Positions 59,785 through 64,000 of a DNA stretch of 64,000 nucleotides are shown in pieces. The position numbers and the translations under genes were made by a program. This DNA is from Clostridiaceae bacterium (GTDB taxonomy: Bacteria > Bacillota_I > Bacilli_A > Erysipelotrichales > Coprobacillaceae): assembly GCA_902363625.1 (NCBI GenBank), contig CABJAS010000006.1, positions 186,001 through 250,000 of the forward strand, written 5' to 3'. Under the pieces are notes generated by a model. It did not search any database. It worked only from the letters and a program-made list of their open reading frames with translations, and was not told the origin of the DNA. How positions within the stretch are numbered: position 1 is the first letter of the stretch; the number at the start of each line of letters is the position of its first letter.

Positions 59785-60762
59785 CATTATTTTTTTCTTT
59801 AATAAAGAAAGGGTTAATTGTATGATACCCTTTAAAATCTGATCTTCTTTACTTTCAATCAGAACCAAGCGTGGAAGATGAGCTTTAGGAATATAGCGTT
59901 CCATCTTTAAAGCAATATAGTCCAAATCTTTTTGCTGATAACCGCTGATACCAATAATCGCCGGATTGATAATTGCCGCTATGGAGGTACAGATTTTAAC
60001 TAAAAGATCTACCTGCTGTTTCACACTGAGATCAAAGACTTGACGCATTCCCTCTTCTGGGTAATACATAATTTCTCCCGCAAAATTGCTTGCTCCCTTT
60101 AATAACTGCCCATTAGCATAGATTCCTGCCCCTAACCCACGATCGATCAAAACGATACCTTTATCCGCTTCCTCGGGAACCAAAGCGGCATAACCTAAGA
60201 CCGCCAAATTCAAATCGTTTTCAATGACGGTTGGCACTTTGAATAAGGCTTGCAAACGTTTGGGCAGGTTGCCGAGTTCAAAGACATAATCATTGGCGTT
60301 ATGAATATGATCATCTTCAAGAATCCCGGCAATGCTGATGCCGATCGCTTTGATATTGGGATAATCTTTAAACAGGATATCCACCTGTGCCTCGACTTTA
60401 TCATCATGATACTCTTTTTCTTCTGTAATCAATGAATACACCACATTTCCAGATAAGTCCACAATGCGATAATCCATTTTAACGTAATCCTCTTCCTGCA
60501 TGGTAATGATCGTTAAAACCAATTCATGCTGTTCATTGATATAAAAGCGTTTTGCTCGGCGTCCCCCCGTCGATTCGCAATCAATGACATTTTTTATTTC
60601 CCCACTATCCATCAAGATTTTAAGTATGTTTGTACATGATGCCAATGAAAGTTCAGTGGCAGTGCAAATCTCATTTTTAGTTAACCCATTGTTTTTTAAT
60701 AGAGCGCTCCTTACTAATTCAATATTCATCTTACGAATGTTCATCGTATTATTTACTGTCAT
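59782..60762 (-). CDS. ROK-family transcriptional regulator lacking the zinc motif
   Basis: 326 residues from the ATG at 60762 with GAGGTGTG upstream. An N-terminal helix-turn-helix (NGLTKNEICTATELSLASCT) is followed by a ROK sugar-kinase-like domain: IKAIGISIAGILEDD, VIENDLNLAVLGYAAL, VLIDRGLGAGIYANGQLLKG. The usual GH...CxCGxxGC zinc signature after the GxxG loop is absent (NFAGEIMYYPEEGMRQ), so it is a degenerate ROK repressor. It probably senses a sugar or sugar phosphate. It is divergent from the SDR gene. Confidence 0.87.
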   Translation of the reverse strand: MTVNNTMNIRKMNIELVRSALLKNNGLTKNEICTATELSLASCTNILKILMDSGEIKNVIDCESTGGRRAKRFYINEQHELVLTIITMQEEDYVKMDYRIVDLSGNVVYSLITEEKEYHDDKVEAQVDILFKDYPNIKAIGISIAGILEDDHIHNANDYVFELGNLPKRLQALFKVPTVIENDLNLAVLGYAALVPEEADKGIVLIDRGLGAGIYANGQLLKGASNFAGEIMYYPEEGMRQVFDLSVKQQVDLLVKICTSIAAIINPAIIGISGYQQKDLDYIALKMERYIPKAHLPRLVLIESKEDQILKGIIQLTLSLLKKKIM

Positions 60763-60910
60763 TTCCCACACCTCTTTTCATTATTCTATCATAGAAATCA
60801 AAAACACCAATTTCTTTTCTATCCATGAAATAAATTATATCATTCATATCATAACACATATAAAATGACTTAAGATTATGCTATAATGGGGGCGAAACAG
60901 GGAGGAACAT

Positions 60911-61849
60911 ATGAAAAGAAAAATTTTGATTATGGGTGGCAGTTATTTTATCGGTAAGAGCATTGCCGAAACATTCAGTCAGTTTGGAGATGACGTGTAT
61001 GTCTTAAATCGCGGCACTCGACCATTACATGATTCAAAAATCAAGGAGCTTGTTTGTGACCGTGAAGATCAGGAACAATTAAAAAAGATCTTGGATGATC
61101 ATCATTTTGAAGTCGTTATTGATGTCAGTGCAACAAATAAAAAGCATTCACAGTATTTAATCGAAGCCTTACACACCGATCAGTTAGCTTCTTTTATCTT
61201 TATAAGTTCTAGTGCCGTTTATGATGTAGAAAACCTTTCTATTCCTTATAAGGTCAGTGATCCATTAGGGGAAAACAGCTATTGGGGAGATTATGGAACT
61301 AATAAAATCGAAGCGGAAACATATTTGAAAACACAGCTGACAAATAGTCAAATCATTATCTTGCGACCGCCATATGTTTATGGGGAAAATAATTATGCAC
61401 AGCGTGAAAGTTTTATCTTTGACCATCTTGTGCATCATCAGCCAATTATTATACCCAATCAGGGAGATACCTTACTCCAGTTCATCTATACACACGATCT
61501 TGCGAAAATCTGCTTAGATCTTTCTTTAAAGAAATTAGATCATCTTTCTATTTATAACGTAGGAAATAAAAAGCCATTATCCATTAAAGAATGGATTTTA
61601 TGTCTTAGCAAAGTCGCTAAAAAGGAACCTATCTTTAAAGAATTCGATTACCTAAAACATGGGTATACAATTCGAGATTTCTTTCCTTTCCATGATTATG
61701 ACAATGTCTTAGAAATTAATATTGATTTTGATGAGACTTTGTTTATTGAAGGGGCACAGATTGCTTTTGACTGGTACCAAAGGACGCCTATTGAATTTAA
61801 AAAGAATGTGCGTGAAAATGAAGAAGAAATTATAAATAAATACTTTTAA
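60911..61849 (+). CDS. NAD-dependent epimerase/dehydratase-like extended SDR protein
   Basis: 312 residues, ATG behind GGGAGGAACAT. Rossmann start LIMGGSYFIGKSIAETF with GGxxFxG, catalytic YGTNKIEAE (YxxxK) with SSSAVYD upstream, then ILRPPYVYGENN. It resembles NAD-dependent nucleotide-sugar epimerases and the short-RNA-binding-like branch; the substrate is unknown. It is divergent from the ROK regulator, which might control it. Terminator directly after. Confidence 0.85.
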   Translation: MKRKILIMGGSYFIGKSIAETFSQFGDDVYVLNRGTRPLHDSKIKELVCDREDQEQLKKILDDHHFEVVIDVSATNKKHSQYLIEALHTDQLASFIFISSSAVYDVENLSIPYKVSDPLGENSYWGDYGTNKIEAETYLKTQLTNSQIIILRPPYVYGENNYAQRESFIFDHLVHHQPIIIPNQGDTLLQFIYTHDLAKICLDLSLKKLDHLSIYNVGNKKPLSIKEWILCLSKVAKKEPIFKEFDYLKHGYTIRDFFPFHDYDNVLEINIDFDETLFIEGAQIAFDWYQRTPIEFKKNVRENEEEIINKYF

Positions 61850-61855
61850 TATTGA

Positions 61856-61881
61856 TGTGTTCTTAATTGAACACATTTTTT
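61856..61881 (+). terminator. Terminator of the SDR gene
   Basis: TGTGTTC/GAACACA with TTAATT loop, then six T. Confidence 0.86.
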
Positions 61882-61943
61882 ATTTATATTTCTTTGTATA
61901 CAATTTAATTTATGGTACACTATCAAAGAAAAGGAGTAAGTGC

Positions 61944-63278
61944 ATGAAAAACAATAAACAATATGGATTATTCACCGCCATTACGATGATCATTGGGATC
62001 TGTATTGGTTCAGGAATATTCTTTAAAAGTGACAATATACTAGTAGCGACTAACGGAAGTATCTTTCTTGGGGTGTGCCTGTTTGCTTTAGCCGCTTTTT
62101 CGATTATCTTTGGCAGTTTAACCATCGGTCAGCTCGCCAGTCGCAGTGAAAATCCCGGTGGGATGATTACCTATGCTCAGGATTTTATCGGTGATCAGGC
62201 GGCATGCAGCTTTGGCTGGTTTCAGACCTTTATCTACTATCCGACAATTACTGTCGTAGTAGCTTGGGTGATTGGCGTTTATACGGGAATACTATTTCAC
62301 TTAAATGCTTCATTGGAATTAGAAATTATGATCGGTTTAGTTTTTCTAACCTTATGTTTTATTTATAATGTTGTTAGTCCGATGATAGGAAAAACTATTC
62401 AAAACGGAGCGACAATCGTTAAAATGATTCCTTTATTTCTATTAGGAATATTAGGGATGCTGTTTGGTGATCCGATCGGCGGATTGACACATATAAGTAC
62501 CAATGAACTTTTCTCGGTGACGTGGCTGAGTGCTTTGGGACCGATTGCGTATTCTTATGATGGCTGGATCGTTTCTACCTCCATTGCCCATGAAGTGAAG
62601 GATTCTAAAAAAACATTGCCACGTGCATTAACGATTGCCCCTTTAATTATCTTAATTATCTATGTCACCTATTTTGTCGGAATCTCCTCTTATTTAGGAC
62701 CTCAGAATGTTATGGCTTTAGGAGATCAGCATGTCAGTGTGGCAGCCAGTCAGTTAGTTGGCGTACAATTTTCTAAAATGATCGTAATTTTTGTGATTAT
62801 TTCAGTCATGGGAACGGTAAATGGGTTAGTGACCGGTTTTATTCGTACCCCCTACTCTTTGGCATTAAGAGAGACTATGATGCCCTTTTCCAAGAAACTC
62901 TCTGCTGGAATATCCCATCATGGCGTTCCGATCTATTCTGCTGTTTTTGCCTATGTATTAGCTGTCTTTTGGATGTTTGTCCATTACATCTGTGCGAAAT
63001 ACCATCTATTGCCTAACAGTGATGTATCTGAAATTTCTATCGCTATTTCTTATCTTCTTTACATCATGCTTTATTATCAGGTATATCGTTTATATAAAGC
63101 TAAAGAGATTACCAGTAAATTTAAAGGGATTATCTGTCCCCTTTTAGCGACGGTGGGTTCATTGATTATTTTATCCGGAGGAATTCAAAGCTCACTGTTT
63201 ATCTATTACTTGATTTTTTGTTTAACGATTATGCTGTTAGGGCGTTATTATTACAAAAAAAATTCTAAAGTTGTATAG
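61944..63278 (+). CDS. APC-superfamily amino acid permease
   Basis: 444 residues from the ATG at 61944 (AAGGAGTAAGTGC); upstream codons in frame cover the terminator and promoter, so they are not coding. About twelve membrane segments. The APC helix-1 motif is visible (ITMIIGICIGSGIFFKSDNI), with IAYSYDGWIVSTSIAHEVKD in the middle (the helix 6 region) and KTLPRALTIAPLIILIIYVT after it. It belongs to the basic-amino-acid/serine-threonine exchanger branch; substrate unknown. TTGTAT-N16-TACACT at 61894-61921 may be its promoter. Confidence 0.9.
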   Translation: MKNNKQYGLFTAITMIIGICIGSGIFFKSDNILVATNGSIFLGVCLFALAAFSIIFGSLTIGQLASRSENPGGMITYAQDFIGDQAACSFGWFQTFIYYPTITVVVAWVIGVYTGILFHLNASLELEIMIGLVFLTLCFIYNVVSPMIGKTIQNGATIVKMIPLFLLGILGMLFGDPIGGLTHISTNELFSVTWLSALGPIAYSYDGWIVSTSIAHEVKDSKKTLPRALTIAPLIILIIYVTYFVGISSYLGPQNVMALGDQHVSVAASQLVGVQFSKMIVIFVIISVMGTVNGLVTGFIRTPYSLALRETMMPFSKKLSAGISHHGVPIYSAVFAYVLAVFWMFVHYICAKYHLLPNSDVSEISIAISYLLYIMLYYQVYRLYKAKEITSKFKGIICPLLATVGSLIILSGGIQSSLFIYYLIFCLTIMLLGRYYYKKNSKVV

Positions 63279-63299
63279 CAAATGTTATACAATTTTTTA
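63271..63299 (+). terminator. Terminator of the amino acid permease gene
   Basis: TTGTATA/TATACAA (63271-63277 with 63286-63292), then six T. It overlaps the stop codon. Confidence 0.82.
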
Positions 63300-63381
63300 T
63301 TTACTGATTTCTAATTCTGATACAGCGTGGACAAACAGATTAAATTGAGCTAAAGTGATATTATAGAAAAGAGGTTATCAC

Positions 63382-64000
63382 ATGGAAACATATATTATGG
63401 CGATTGATCAAGGGACAACCAGTACTAGAGCCATTCTTTTTGATAAAAAGACACAGGTGATTGGAATCGCGCAAAAAGAATTAGATAATTTTTATCCACA
63501 GCCGGGCTGGGTTGAACAAGATGCTAATGATATTTGGGCAAGTGTTGTCGGGGTAATGTTTGAAGTACTGGCAAAAACCGGAGTCAAAGCTAAACAGATT
63601 GCCGCAATCGGAATGACCAATCAAAGAGAAACAACTGTCGTTTGGGATAAAGCAACCGGAAAACCGATTTATAATGCGATTGTCTGGCAATCACGTCAAA
63701 GTGATCGCTATACTCAGCAATTAAAAGAGGAAAGCAAAGAACCATGGATCAAACAAAAAACCGGGTTATTATTGGATCCTTATTTTAGTGCCAGTAAAAT
63801 TCGCTTTATCTTAGATGAAACCCATTCACAGCAAAGAGCCGAAGAAGGAGAGCTGCTTTTTGGTACGATTGATACTTGGCTATTGTATAAATTAACAGAA
63901 GGTAAACAGCATATGAGTGATGTATCGAATGCGTCACGTACACTATTAATGAACTTAGAGACGTTGGATTATGATGAAGAATTGCTCACATTATGGAACA
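63382..64000 (+). CDS. glpK: Glycerol kinase, N-terminal part
   Basis: The first 206 codons of a gene cut by the window edge, ATG behind AGAGGTTATCAC. The start METYIMAIDQGTTSTRAILFD is the FGGY-kinase phosphate-binding loop, followed by GWVEQDANDIW, IGMTNQRETTVVWDKATGKP, NAIVWQSRQSD, DPYFSASKIRFILD and LFGTIDTWLLYKLT, all diagnostic of GlpK. It phosphorylates glycerol to glycerol-3-phosphate. TGGACA-N17-TAAAGT (63329-63357) may be the promoter. The rest of the gene and any glpF or glpD lie outside. Confidence 0.95.
   Translation, partial: METYIMAIDQGTTSTRAILFDKKTQVIGIAQKELDNFYPQPGWVEQDANDIWASVVGVMFEVLAKTGVKAKQIAAIGMTNQRETTVVWDKATGKPIYNAIVWQSRQSDRYTQQLKEESKEPWIKQKTGLLLDPYFSASKIRFILDETHSQQRAEEGELLFGTIDTWLLYKLTEGKQHMSDVSNASRTLLMNLETLDYDEELLTLWN

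Overview
The window is about 64 kb of low-GC, densely packed DNA with AAGGAG-type ribosome binding sites, many short intrinsic terminators and strong TTGACA/TATAAT promoters. The protein families point to a Firmicute, probably a gut Erysipelotrichia-like anaerobe: paired 6-phospho-beta-glucosidases, RpiR, ROK and HAD-IIB proteins, a giant SdrD_B-type surface protein and FeoB-associated and RNHCP proteins. The exact taxon is my inference. No rRNA, CRISPR array or intact mobile element is visible.

Layout. 1-1424: the end of nadE and a NERD-HRDC gene. 1465-23722 (minus): one uninterrupted gene for a wall-anchored protein of about 6,925 residues, followed across a terminator by a membrane-anchored family-5 solute-binding protein. 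24304-31375 (minus): CPBP protease with XRE regulator, zinc ribbon, TVP38 protein, GH32 beta-fructosidase, polysaccharide deacetylase, RpiR regulator, HAD phosphatase and an unknown protein. 31502-35573 (plus): MarR regulator with a heterodimeric ABC exporter behind a textbook promoter and operator. 35589-39070 (minus): IS3-family remnant, GH1, an APH-like kinase and RpiR. 39126-40557 (minus): an AT-rich HNH nuclease plus minimal nucleotidyltransferase pair. 40975-43156: a metal-related stretch with a candidate DtxR-controlled RNA, an RNHCP gene with a switch-like leader, an orphan prepilin, a FeoB-associated peptide and a DtxR/MntR regulator. 43329-50874: MetE-like enzyme, HAD phosphatase, degenerate response regulator, GH1, GH3 and a PTS EIIC. 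51126-51209: tRNA-Leu(CAG). 51516-55949 (minus): LanFEG-type lantibiotic immunity transporter with its two-component system. 56107-59747 (plus): a YclNOPQ-type siderophore transporter. 59782-64000: ROK regulator, SDR protein, APC permease and the start of glpK.

How it works together. The most interesting thread is metal control. The siderophore transporter promoter and a promoter 15 kb away carry the same unusual arrangement: one 16-bp GTTAG-N6-CTAAC box between -35 and -10 and a second exactly 25 bp downstream. The second promoter heads no convincing protein gene. It drives about 200 nt of hairpin-rich sequence that exposes a UUCUCC loop and ends in an intrinsic terminator, which looks like an iron- or manganese-repressed small RNA. 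A DtxR-family regulator lies 1.6 kb away. Two further candidates are the RNHCP leader, whose CCTCC can pair either with an upstream arm or with the ribosome binding site, and the HNH-nucleotidyltransferase pair, which resembles a toxin-antitoxin or defence module. The sugar genes (GH32, two GH1, GH3, EIIC, two RpiR, ROK) suggest uptake of phosphorylated beta-glucosides and fructosides under local and CcpA-type control.
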